In this document: positions 11,129 to 20,265 of the stretch, piece after piece
Position numbering within the stretch: the first letter of the stretch is position 1
How the letters are laid out: each line of letters starts with the position of its first letter
Assembly (NCBI GenBank): GCA_037974665.1
Contig: CM075764.1
Coordinates: forward strand, 86,298,825 to 86,362,824
Direction: 5' to 3'
Length of the DNA: 64,000 nucleotides
From: Ehretia macrophylla
Taxonomy: Eukaryota > Streptophyta > Magnoliopsida > Boraginales > Ehretiaceae
Notes under the pieces: generated by a model
Databases searched by the model: none
Told to the model about the DNA's origin: nothing
Seen by the model: the letters and a program-made list of their open reading frames with translations, nothing else
Position numbers and translations under genes: made by a program

Positions 11129-12499
11129 TTTAAGCAATTAAAGGTTCACTAAATTATACATAATTAGCATAAAGATTGAATGTATTCAACTTTATTAAAA
11201 CAAGTGCATACAATGTATATTGAATCCAAACAAACATTATTTAACCCAACATAATCTCTTAATATTTATGATATCTTCAGTCCAAAAAAAGCAAAAGTGG
11301 CTTCATATCTCATATATAGGTAATAGGTGTCAAGAAAAGATCTATGCATACAAATAACATATACTTCATGCACGCAAAAACAATTGCAACAATGAGTTTC
11401 AAAAAAACATATGATTTGCAAGTCAGTCAAGGGTAGCTTTTCTAAAATATAGTAGGAGAAAGTTCTAAACATTTGGAATAAAGAATATATAAAATGTGGT
11501 AAAGAAAATATCAATTGTGTGGTGCACAATTATGAGAAAAATGTATGTATTGTTTAGCTAATGATTAATTTATAAAATACAAAGAAAAGAATTTGAAATG
11601 GATTATCTTTTAATCTTATGGAGTATTATTAGTTTTTTACACTGGCCCGTAATTGGGATCAAATAATTTTATTATTTAAAAGATATTATAAATTTTTCAC
11701 ACTGGTCACAAGTCGAAACGAGACAATTTTATTATTTGAAAAATATTATTAATTCTATAGAGTATTAATTTAAAGATGTTTTACTGTATAATTTATATTG
11801 TGGCTCATTATTTTAGTTTTCCCCAATGTTGATGTAGGGACCGAGTTAGCGGATTCCGACTACTGATTTTTTAGAGAAGACGACCACTAATTAATAAACT
11901 CACGGATGTAGCGGTATGTTCCAAATACATACACCGATTTAGTTAATTAAAATTTGATTTTGATTAATTATAATGTGGAGATTTCTCAATGCATCAGGCT
12001 ATCTATTTTATAGGTTGTTTTACTCCTGCATTGAAATCTGAACAACCCCTTGGGGCCATGCATGCAAGTTGACTTTCTCAACCCCAAAAGATATCAAATC
12101 TTGTTCTTGGGCCCTCACGACATTACGAATGGAACCACATGCTTATAGTCATATCCAAGTGTGACCACTCTATCTTTCCTCCTCTTTATGAAAAATTCAT
12201 ATGATTCTATTCCCACTATTTTTCAGAATTCATGCATATCTACCATCAGGTCCCCTCTTTACTCCAACACTAAGCGGGGCCCACAAATCTTAACATTGTG
12301 CCAAACATTGCACAAGTCCAAACTTAGAAAGTTTTGGATGATAAAATGGCGGTGATCTTTTTTGGCTACGTGTAGTCACTTTCTATGGGTGGCAATGGGA
12401 AGCATTTGCCTTTTTTTGAAAATTGGCCAGACAGAGGGTACTGAGGTCACATGCACGAGTACTCTCAATTTATCGACCACTCATATCTCCAATCTTTGC
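11129..12499. other. Intergenic region upstream of MIR169
   Basis: No coding frame or defined repeat. The words ACACTGG and TTTTATTATTTGAAAAATATTATTA recur as two near-copies around 11640-11760. 12030-12500 is less AT-rich and probably contains the MIR169 promoter, but apart from the TATA box I see no element I can name. Confidence 0.45.
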
Positions 12500-12509
12500 C
12501 TATAAATAC
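12500..12509 (+). promoter_or_regulatory. TATA box for the MIR169 primary transcript
   Basis: CTATAAATAC preceded by GC lies about 250 bases upstream of the hairpin on the same strand. A start about 30 bases further on would give a leader of roughly 220 bases, common for plant pri-miRNAs. The call rests on sequence and position only. Confidence 0.5.
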
Positions 12510-12750
12510 ACTCGCATTGGCATGCTAAGGGTCAAGCCGTAGTTGAATGTGTTTTCATGTAAATGGCAATGGTAGAGTTGTGCTTTAGCCAAAGGCGAAT
12601 GCATGCATGAGTGAGTTGAGGTTACACTCAAAATCTTAAATTTGGTACATAAAAATTATTTGTGCATAAGTATTAAATTATATAGTTTTAGCCTTCGGTG
12701 AATAAAAATTTTAAATTCATCTCTGGTCTAGCAGCTTTGCATGAAGACGT

Positions 12751-12856
12751 AGAGAGCTGATTGCAGCCAAGGATGACTTGCCGACATTTGCAATGTTCTC
12801 GTAATCTCGTTGCACACACGGCCGGCAAGTTTGTCCTTGGCTACGGTTAGCTCTCT
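12751..12856 (+). ncRNA. MIR169: miR169 precursor hairpin
   Basis: The 5' arm at 12764-12784 equals the canonical 21-nt miR169 sequence (CAGCCAAGG, then ATGACTTG, then CCGA). The 3' arm at about 12823-12845 reads GGCAAGTTTGTCCTTGG followed by CTACG, the usual star strand, with a small bulge. The stem continues outward through perfect pairing of AGAGAGCT (12751-12758) with AGCTCTCT (12849-12856). The loop is about 39 bases. In all plants studied miR169 guides cleavage of NF-YA (HAP2) mRNAs and acts in drought, nitrogen and nodulation responses; that role is family knowledge, not seen here. Only one hairpin was found, although MIR169 genes are often clustered. The loop region also reads as a 66-codon minus-strand frame, which is an accident of the hairpin. 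Confidence 0.93.
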
Positions 12857-12857
12857 T

Positions 12858-14069
12858 CTTCTCAAGTAAGGCTCTATAGACCTTTTTCTCGGCATTGAAC
12901 GCATCGTCTTCTGAGTTTGAGCTTGCATGATTGCTTTTTGTTACGTAAAGTATGTGCCACTGTTGGCAGCCTATGATCAGCGTAAGATTAGTCTTTCACT
13001 TGATTGTTGTTATCTTTTGTCCTAAATTTAATTACTCTCTTTATTCTTTTACATAAGGATGAAGGATATTTTAATACTAACATTTAAAAAGGTTTTCTGC
13101 ATCTCTACTTAAATTTTGATAAGGATTACTGTGGATCACTTGTGCCATATTATTGGGGTTGTGATCTAGTGGGCAGGCTTAGTGAGATTCGAACTCTTTA
13201 TCAGTAGAGCTTGACATACACTGAGTTTTGAGATACTATACTATCTTTTCGTTGAGAGTCCTTTCTCTTATGATAGTTGAATACATCTAGCTATCTTTTA
13301 ACTGTACTATTAGTTGTACCCGCACCCATATTTAAATTTTAGTATAATGATTTAATGTGGTTTCAGGTTTTGAATTATGACACAACATTTTTGTACTGTG
13401 ACTATAGCTTAGTTTTTTACTTTTTGCATGGCTTACATTTATTTAGAGAGAAATATTTGATTTAGTTCAAATCTAGTTATGACATAGTATTTGGATTTAC
13501 CTTTTCTTCTTATTGCATTGTTTTGTATACGGTAAGGCCCCATGTTATTTTTGGGACCTTCATTCTCAGTCAGATTTTGTCTCATTCTTTTATCAAACCT
13601 CATTTTGAAGTCAGGCGTAGGTAGGAGACTACTTTGGTAGTTGGGTATTGGTCTTTCTTTTAAGTTTTTAGACTGTTTTGGTTAATAATTGAGGGTTGTG
13701 TACCTCTTGAGATGTTTCTCTTGTGGTAGAATATTTTTAGTATGGTTACCACTATAGTTTATGATTTATAATTGCTTATACTTTGGATGTTTATTTCAAA
13801 ATTTATTTTGGAGACTTGCATATATTTCATTGGTTTAGTTGCTTTGAGAATTGTCGTACGTCTCATTTGTGGTCTTAGTTTGTAAATTTGGAATTAGAGC
13901 TTTATGTGCTTAGGAAGGACATTCCTACGCGAAAATTGTGCCCTTAATTGTCTTATCAATGAAATTAGGGCATAATAGGATAGTATCAAAGTATAGGTTA
14001 TGGTCAATCTTGATCTAAGAAGGGTTTTGGGTAACTTTGCTTGTGTTGTGTTGCGCCTAAGATATATTC
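12858..14069. other. Region downstream of MIR169, no gene recognised
   Basis: Probably includes the 3' part of the pri-miRNA. It is T-rich, with long stretches that lack ORFs. A splice-donor-like CAAGTAAGG follows the hairpin at about 12861. I see no domain, repeat pair or second hairpin. Confidence 0.45.
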
Positions 14070-14120
14070 ATCAAAATACATGGATATTTAAATTTTTTGA
14101 AAAGAAATACATAAAATTTT

Positions 14121-14545
14121 GGGTAAATAGCACCACAACCCCCTATGGTTTAGCAAAAATGCACTTTACCCCCCATGTGGTTTAAAAAGTGCACCAGAAC
14201 CCCCTATGGTTTTCAAACAGTGCACACGCACCCCCTTCCTAATTTTCCGTCAACAAATTTAACTGAATTGTATAAAAAGACTAAAATGCCCTTCAATTTT
14301 TTATTTTTTATTTCAATTATAAGGGCATTTTTGTCCAATTAAATAATAATTTAAACCTAAAAACATGAAAAATCGCACCAAACGCGCGTGTAACGCACTC
14401 TCCGTTAAAAGTAACGGTTTTTTTAACGGAGGGGGCTGTGGTGCTACACTTTTGAAACCATAGGGGGTTCCGGTGCACTTTTTAAACCACAGGGGGGTAG
14501 TGTGCACTTTTGCTAAAGCATAAGGGGTTGTGGTGCTATTTACCC
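14121..14545. mobile_element. Palindromic MITE of Mutator (MULE) type
   Basis: Long terminal inverted repeats of about 100 bases start GGGTAAATAGCACCACA and carry repeated modules (CCCCCTATGGTTT, TTTAAAAAGTGCACC). A 9-bp target duplication TAAAATTTT lies at 14112-14120 and 14546-14554. The centre is about 150 bases with no ORF. A 9-bp duplication with long inverted repeats fits the Mutator superfamily. Sequence on both sides matches intron 1 of copy 1, which confirms the insertion. Confidence 0.85.
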
Positions 14546-14729
14546 TAAAATTTTTAACATTTTTTTAGGTCAGTAAAATTACAGTTCTCGCTCGGTCTCA
14601 TGAAGCTCCGTCCCTACTTGCAATTAGCCTTTATACATGTATGCATATATTTTGCGTATGATCTTGAAAGATATGAACATAAAGTTGTTGCAAAGTTGAT
14701 GAAAAGTGAATGGAAGAACATATATGTAC

Positions 14730-14907
14730 CTCCAAGCAGCCATGGCTCGCGGGAATAAACATTCATTTCAACAATAATTTCATTAAAGGGCAATTCTATT
14801 CCTCGGACCTTTCTCTCCAAGAAGCCGCAAAGCTCTTCGTCGGATGGTTTGAATCGATATCCTATAGGCCACTGTAATGAAGACACCACTTTATTGTTGT
14901 CGGCCAT
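14730..14907 (-). pseudogene. Inverted duplicate of NAC exon 1, exons 2 and 3 missing
   Basis: The 178-bp exon has the same length as exon 1 of the complete gene, starts at ATG 14907, and keeps an open frame and a GT donor (14729-14728). It differs from copy 1 by a handful of residues, for example SDEEL in place of SDQEL (nearer the family consensus) and EPW in place of EPG. The TATA-like box lies at the same distance upstream, so it may still be transcribed. Without exon 2 it could encode only subdomains A and B plus intron-derived residues. A start at 15027 in the same frame would lie in the former leader and is not favoured. Confidence 0.8.
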
Positions 14908-15596
14908 TGATCTTGTTAGAATGTGAAAGAGGTCCTTAATATATTTGTAGAAAGATTTTTCTAAACTAGAGAGAATGTAAGGGAAAAATATAAAAAACGT
15001 TATGAGAAATTTGTATTGTCTTTTCATGTATATAATTGAAAGAATTAATCTGTTTTTATAAGACTTACGAAAATCAAATACCTATTAGCATTTGATTCTA
15101 TAATTGAAAGAACATTTCTCCAATCTTTGAGTCCCATAAGGAAATGGATTTGACTTAGCTACCTATATATTGGCGGGAAAATTTATTCAGTGTTTCAAAA
15201 TTTTCGAAGCTTCTTGCAACACAATTGAACCAACAGAAGAACCTATTGCTTTTTCCTTGAAGCGTTTGTTATGTAGCGCCATACGACCCATACCTTCTTG
15301 GGGTATTTTTTTTTCAATAGTCTTTTGTATTTACAAATCATTATTTTTAATGTTCCGACATATTTTTCTCATTTCTACTTTTTACATTTATCCATTTAAG
15401 TTTGAGTTTTTAACATAATAAGAATTAGGTATTTTCGAAATTTTGTATTGCTCTTCTAATAATATTTTTGTTGATTTATTTCAATTAGTTTAAAAAAGAA
15501 TCAAAATTTAAAATAAAATTAACAAAATTTCTGGTTTGAAATATCCATTAATAAAGTCAATTTTTTTCTATTTATTCTTCTTTTCGAAATTAATAA

Positions 15597-15780
15597 TGTA
15601 ATATCCCACATCGGTGGAATATAGTGTTTGTGAATAATTTATAAGTGGGTGTTGTGGTTATAAAGAATAACTTGGATTAACCATTTTGGATCAGTAGAAA
15701 AGAGGTCAAAGTAATTATGTCTTATGTCTACAATACCAGTCGCGCCTGTGGGCCTAAGGTGTTGGGCTCTGGGCATAAAA
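15597..15780 (+). mobile_element. TRIM-like solo LTR
   Basis: This 184-base block is absent from the equivalent place in copy 1. It starts TGTAATATCCCACATCGG, a start common to plant TRIM-type LTRs, and is flanked by AATAA on both sides (15592-15596 and 15781-15785). The right end reads GGGCATAAAA rather than a clean CA, so the end base may have drifted. Confidence 0.5.
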
Positions 15781-16470
15781 AATAACTATTTAATTAAAAT
15801 TGATTCTCAACTACATCTTCAACTTCGTCAATCATACCACAACAAGCGCGGGGACTATCAACACCACCATGAACACAATGTATTTGGACTTCGTACCTTA
15901 GAGTTATTTAATGAGTTCTTCTGAAGCAGTCACCACAACTTGTATCAAACATTTAAATTTAGTCTAAGGCTTTGTTTGATCTAACTTTTAGACACTTAAA
16001 AGTATTTTTTGTGAGTTTAGAATCTGAAGCTAACCTGTTTGACCTATTTCTAAAAGTGCTTTCAGGTAAAAGCTGAAGCTAAAAAAAATAAAAAAGAAGA
16101 AGTTTCAAATTATAGCTTTTTAAAAAAAGGTATTTGCAAATCTGTTTTCAAATAATGCAGGAAGTTGTTTTTCTTTTCTTTTTCATATATTACTTTCCAT
16201 ATTTTTAAAAGTCAAAAATTGTCCTCAAAATTTTTAAAAGCCCAACATTGTCCAACATAGGCCAAACAGTCAACAACTTTTATTCAACAACACTTCTAAC
16301 AAAAGTTTTACTACTAAAAACTCTACAACTCAAAACTAAAATTTTACAGTTAGGCCAAACAAAACCTAAGACCAAGGAACTGGGGTTCTTGCAAGGGACA
16401 TATAGGAGAAGTATGTATCATGGCCAACCTCCACTTGGATTGTAGTTTTTTTTTTTTTTTTGTATAGTTT

Positions 16471-16849
16471 TGTTAGCCGATCAGATGGACTTGTTCATTC
16501 TCGTCCTAGTCGAGCTTCTGCACAAACAAAAGAAATAAACAACGGGGGTTATCTCCCACGTTTCTCCTCGGGCGAGAGAATTAGTGATTTAGTTCGGGTA
16601 TAATCTAACAGACAATGAATTTAACAATGTGAATAAATTAGTTACTTTTCACTCACTTTCGTTGTACTATTTATAGTAATGCTAGATGTCTTTTTTGAGA
16701 TGGTCCCCATTTGTATGTCTTTTTTGGGATGGTCCCCATTTGTCCTTGCACACTATTTTCGTGACAAATATCTTATAATGATTGTTCTTTTTGCTACCAT
16801 GAGTTGCTTAATTTCATACTTGGACCTTTTTTTTTATATCCATATCAAT
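16471..16849 (-). mobile_element. Gypsy (Tat-type) solo LTR inserted in copy 2
   Basis: Read on the minus strand it starts TGATATGGATA and ends GATCGGCTAACA. Along its length it resembles the LTR at 17256-17607: both have GGACCATC/GGACCACTCC words, an ACTATAAATAG/AGTATAAAAAG promoter box, AACCCCCGTTGTTT and the GAGGAGAAA stretch. It is therefore a relative of the Tat element next to it, in opposite orientation. The flanks AGTTT (left) and ATTTT (right) fit a 5-bp duplication with one change, and copy 1 is uninterrupted here (TATAGTTTGAATAAG). Confidence 0.75.
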
Positions 16850-16905
16850 TTTGAATAATATTTTCGTTAGATGTTATACATTTACTCATTTTTCTAATTG
16901 GACTG

Positions 16906-17255
16906 TGATGTAATATACCTCATCTCCAAGCAGCCATGACTCACGGGAATAAACATTCATTTCAACAATAATTTCATTAGAGGGCAATTCTATTCCTTGG
17001 ACCTTTCTCTCTAAGAAGCTGCAAAGCTCTTTGCGGATGGTTTGAATCGACAACCTATAGGCCACTGTAATGAAGACACGACTTTATTGTTGTCGTCCAT
17101 CGATCTAATTGTTAGAATGTGAAATAGGCCCTTAATATATTTGTAGAAAGATTATTCTAAACAATAGAGAATGTAAGGGAAAAATACAAAAAACATTATG
17201 AGAAATTTTTATTGTCTTTTCTACTTGAGATGTATATAATTGAAAGAATTAACTT
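16906..17255 (-). repeat. Copy 3 of the NAC-promoter duplication, first part
   Basis: A second inverted-orientation copy directly next to copy 2, so copies 2 and 3 form a tandem pair. It starts just outside the exon 1 donor site and runs into the leader before the Tat element cuts it at 17255. The continuation is found at 33935. Confidence 0.8.
16924..17100 (-). pseudogene. NAC exon 1 pseudogene (frameshifted)
   Basis: It aligns with exon 1 of the complete NAC gene from ATG 17100. A 1-base deletion in the SDEEL codons (TCCGCAAAGAGC at about 17035) shifts the frame, and a stop follows soon after. The donor site is also disturbed: GGAGATGAGGTATAT where the other copies have GGAGGTA. A retrotransposon separates this exon from its TATA box, so the copy is dead at several levels. 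Confidence 0.85.
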
Positions 17256-17607
17256 TGATATGGATAAAAAATGGCCCAAGAAACTTAAAGGCCGAAGGCC
17301 CATAATAAGGAAAGCAACCTACATTGTAGGACACTTGTCAAGAAGATTAGTACTCAAGGACATATGGAGACCACTCCAAAAAAGGCAACTACACTAGTAT
17401 AAAAAGCATAAGGAAAGTGACAAAAATGTAACTAATCAACTCTTTACCATTTTCATATTCATTAACCCGAGCCAAATATTAATTCTCTTGCCGGAGGAGA
17501 AATGCGGGAGCTAACCCCCGTTGTTTCTTTTCATTTCCTTGTGTAGGTCCTCAGCTTGAACGAGGGAGTTACCGAAGTCCTCAGCTCGGCAAATTTCATA
17601 CTTAACA
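17256..17607 (+). repeat. 5' LTR of the Tat-type Gypsy element
   Basis: 352 bases, TGATATGG to CTTAACA. It pairs with the 3' LTR and differs by scattered substitutions and small indels (for example extra bases around GGCCGAAGGCC), so the insertion is not recent. AGTATAAAAAGCATAAGG at about 17396 is the likely promoter box. Confidence 0.9.
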
Positions 17608-17626
17608 ATTGGTGTCGTTTGTGGGA
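17608..17626 (+). promoter_or_regulatory. Primer binding site of the Tat element
   Basis: ATTGGTGTCGTTTGTGGGA directly follows the LTR end. The related TTGGCGCCGTCTGTGGGA is the usual PBS form in Tat-type elements. I cannot assign the tRNA with certainty. Confidence 0.6.
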
Positions 17627-17655
17627 AAAGACATCTAAACTCACTGAGATCTACA

Positions 17656-18640
17656 ATGGTCAGCACAAGAAGCCACAACAACCCAGTTGCGAATTTGCTA
17701 CCACCGGAGGCTATAGAATCAAATGTCTAACCACCAAACCCAATGGAACCATCTCCAAACACAGCGAATAACGCCACTCAAGCTAACCTCGCCTCGAGTA
17801 GCACTCCAAATCTCACCCAACCACAAACCAACCAACGCATACCCCTTCAAACAGCCCAAAACCTCCCAACACCAGATATGAACACGATATACCTCATGAT
17901 AATTGAGATGAGGGAGGCAATGACCAGATTAACCAACAACCAGATACCACACCAAACCGTTATCCTTACAAACCAAGGCCCGCCCACTCAACATAATGGC
18001 CGGCCCCACGTAGCTTAGGAGAGGACAGAGCAGGTTCGATTCCCAGTTCATGCGGAGGATGACATGGGATCCTCATGACCTGTTAGCCGTCCCGATATGA
18101 CAAAGGGGGAAAAGACCTGCAACCACAGTCTATGAACCAACTCGGACTATGGGAAATGTCTCCCGAGCCATAGTTGGTTTAGACGCGAGTCCATTGGCAC
18201 TAGAGATCTGAGAAGAATTACTCCCTGATAGGACCAAGCTACCAAACATAGCACCATACGATGGAGAAGGCGACCCATAGGATTTCCTAATGATTTTCAG
18301 TCGAAACATGATACTATTTGACTTCTCAGATGTGGTGAAGTGCAAGGCGTTTCCGACGTACTTGACGGGGGCCCTGGACAATTGTATGGAGAACTAATTG
18401 ACGGGTCGACACAAAGCTTCTGGAAGTTGGCCGAGGTATTTGTTGATAGGTTCACGAGCAGTAAAAAGCTGACCATACACACAACAATCATGTTTTCGGT
18501 CAGGCAGCAAAATGAGGAGTCATTAAGATTGACCTACAATGGCATCCTCGGGAGAGTGACATTGAACAATTTCAGAGAAGTCCCGTCTACCTATCATCAA
18601 GTGTTGAAGCTACCGACCCCCGGAGGTGTGGTCAAAATTC
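17656..18640 (+). pseudogene. Tat gag, degenerate
   Basis: Starts at ATG 17656 (MVSTRSHNNPVANLLPPEA), passes one in-frame stop, and continues in the same frame to 18018 with a Pro/Thr/Asn-rich N-terminal region. The capsid part resumes in shifted frames: PYDGEGDP then FLMIFSRNMILFDFSDVVKC (about 18255-18345), then FWKLAEVFVDRFTSSKKLT and TTIMFSVRQQNEESLR (18415-18530). This is the plant retrotransposon gag domain. No zinc knuckle is found, so the C-terminal gag is lost. Family role: forms the virus-like particle that packages the RNA. Confidence 0.8.
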
Positions 18641-18780
18641 GAGGAGATCAGACGGTGGCACGGGAATGTTATGCGACCTCTTTAAGGCCAAAGTATCAAT
18701 CAGAATGGGGCCCAGACCTGCCAGACCAAAAAAGGGATGCGAAAAAAGGTACTCCAGCCAAAGAACTTATTACTGTGTAG
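18641..18780 (+). pseudogene. Remnant of the protease-RT linker
   Basis: In the frame of 18340-18780 the residues STYHQVLKLPTPGGVVKIRG then DQTVARECYATSLR match the segment that lies between protease and RT in Tat pol proteins. Directly before it the gag frame breaks off, so a deletion appears to have joined gag to this linker and removed the D(T/S)G protease core. A TAG at 18778 separates it from the RT frame. Confidence 0.7.
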
Positions 18781-19689
18781 TTGTTTGATCAACACAAAAA
18801 AGTCAAGCTAGGGAGTGAGCTGATAGAATCCCAAAAGAAAGATATAACTGATTTCTTTCTAAATAATGAAGATATATTTTCTTGGGATAATACTGACATG
18901 GTAGGTATAAGCCCGAGCGTAATAGCTCATCATTTAAATGTTGACCCTGCCTATCGACCTGTTCAACAAAAAAGAAGAAATTTTAGTGTTGAGAAGCAGA
19001 AAATTATTGCCGAGAAGGTGGAAAGGCTGTTAGATGTCGGCCACATCAAGGAAATACTTTACCCGACATGGCTATTGAATGTGGTGCTAGTGGAAAAATC
19101 ATCGGGTAAATGGAGGATGTACATTGACTTCACTAACCTTAATAAGGTATGCCCAAATGACTGTTATCCACTAACGAGGATCGACCAGATGGTAGATGCC
19201 ACATCAAGGTGTGAGATACTGACTTTTATAGATGCATTTAAGGGGTACAACCAGATTATGATGGTACCCGAGGATAAAGAGAAGACTGCATTTATCACTG
19301 ATAAGAGGCTATACTACTATAAGGTAATGTCGTTTGGGTTGAAGAATGCGGGTGTGACTTACCAAAGAATGGTCAACAACGTGTTCAAGGATCAGATCAG
19401 GAAAAACATAGAGATATATATTGATGATATGTTGGTAAAGAGTAAAAGAGCCGAGGATCACCTTGACGATCTGGCCGAGGCATTCAACACTATGAAGAGG
19501 TTTGGGATCAGACTTAACCCAGAAAAATGTGCTTTACGTGTGAAAGCAGAAAATTTCCTCGGGTTTATGGTAACATCTCCAGGAATAGAAGCAAACCCAA
19601 GTAAAATACAAGCAATCCTAGACCTCAATCTACCAAGGTGTATTAAGGATGTGCATATTTTAGCAGGGAAGGTGGCAGAGTTAAGCTGA
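18781..19689 (+). pseudogene. Tat reverse transcriptase domain
   Basis: A 302-codon open stretch covers almost the whole RT: HHLNVDPAYRPVQQKRRNF, WLLNVVLVEKSSGKWRMYID, NKVCPNDCYPLTRID, the FIDAFKGYNQI block, SFGLKNAGVTYQRMVN and the catalytic box IYIDDMLVKS. Both catalytic aspartates of YIDD and the aspartate of FIDA are present, so the core is still legible. There is no usable start because it should be part of a polyprotein; the TAG before it and the stop after VAELS break pol. Family role: copies the element RNA into cDNA. Confidence 0.85.
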
Positions 19690-20265
19690 TTTATGTTGAG
19701 ATCAGCGGATAAGTGTGCTCTATTCTTTAAAATTTTGAGGGGGCCAAAAGGTTTCGAATGGACAGAGGAGTACGTACAGCTTTTGTATAATTAAAAAGGT
19801 ACTTAGCATCATCGCCGCTACTATCTCTACCCGAGGAAAGGGATGAGCTTATGTTATACTAAGTATGTTCCGAGACAGCAGTAGCGGCAGCTCTGGTCCG
19901 AGAAGAAGGAAGAGATCAGAAGCCAGTGTATTATGTTAGTAGGATGTTGAGAGGGCTGAGCTTTGGTACCCGACGATAGAGAAGATGGCTTTGGCTTTAG
20001 TTACGACTTCACGGAAGTTGAAACCTTATTTTGATGCACATCCAATCAAAGTCATGACCGATGTCCCGTTCAAAACAGTGTTACATAGCCCGGAGGTATC
20101 GGGGAGGTTGATGAAATGGTCGGCAGAATTAAGGCAGTTTGATGTCAGCTATCAACCAAGAACAGCCATAAAGGCTCAAGCCATGGCAGATTTCCTAGTG
20201 AAATGCACGGGGAGAGTAGAGGAAGATGACTCAGCCACCTGGCAGATTCGGGTAGATGGAACTTC
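19690..20265 (+). pseudogene. Tat RNase H domain and start of the second RNase H
   Basis: After the stop at 19687 the product continues (FMLRSADKCALFFKILRGPK) with a frameshift near 19790. From 19985 it reads MALALVTTSRKLKPYFDAH, VMTDVPFKTVLHSPEVSGRL, MKWSAELRQFDVSYQPRTA and MADFLVKCTG, the C-terminal RNase H segment typical of Gypsy pol. The WQIRVDGTS that follows opens the second RNase H of Tat-type elements, which is cut by the LTR inserted at 20266. Confidence 0.8.

Larger units (their letters stand above)
14070..16905 (-). repeat. Copy 2 of the NAC-promoter duplication (right arm of inverted repeat)
   Basis: Reverse-complement counterpart of 4067-6460. Homology begins inside the small element of NAC intron 1, runs through intron 1, exon 1, the TATA region and the 5' flank, and ends near GTTATACATTTACTC at about 16900. 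Three insertions absent from arm 1 interrupt it: a MULE-type MITE (14121-14545), a TRIM-like element (15597-15780) and a Gypsy solo LTR (16471-16849). A block of about 90 bases at 15170-15265 is present here and absent from copy 1. Exons 2 and 3 of the NAC gene were not duplicated. Confidence 0.85.

Noticed and set aside
12728..12928. 66-codon minus-strand frame over the MIR169 hairpin
   Set aside because: Its sequence is explained by the miR169 stem-loop; it has no known motif and no promoter on that strand.
14907..15027. Upstream in-frame ATG for the inverted NAC exon 1 (start at 15027)
   Set aside because: It lies in the leader relative to the TATA box, adds hydrophobic residues that are not part of NAC proteins, and copy 1 has no matching open frame.
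15187..15291. 34-codon minus-strand frame (MGRMALHNKR..) in copy 2
   Set aside because: In copy 1 the same start runs into a different and shorter reading because of a 90-base length difference; it is not conserved as a protein and has no recognised homologue.
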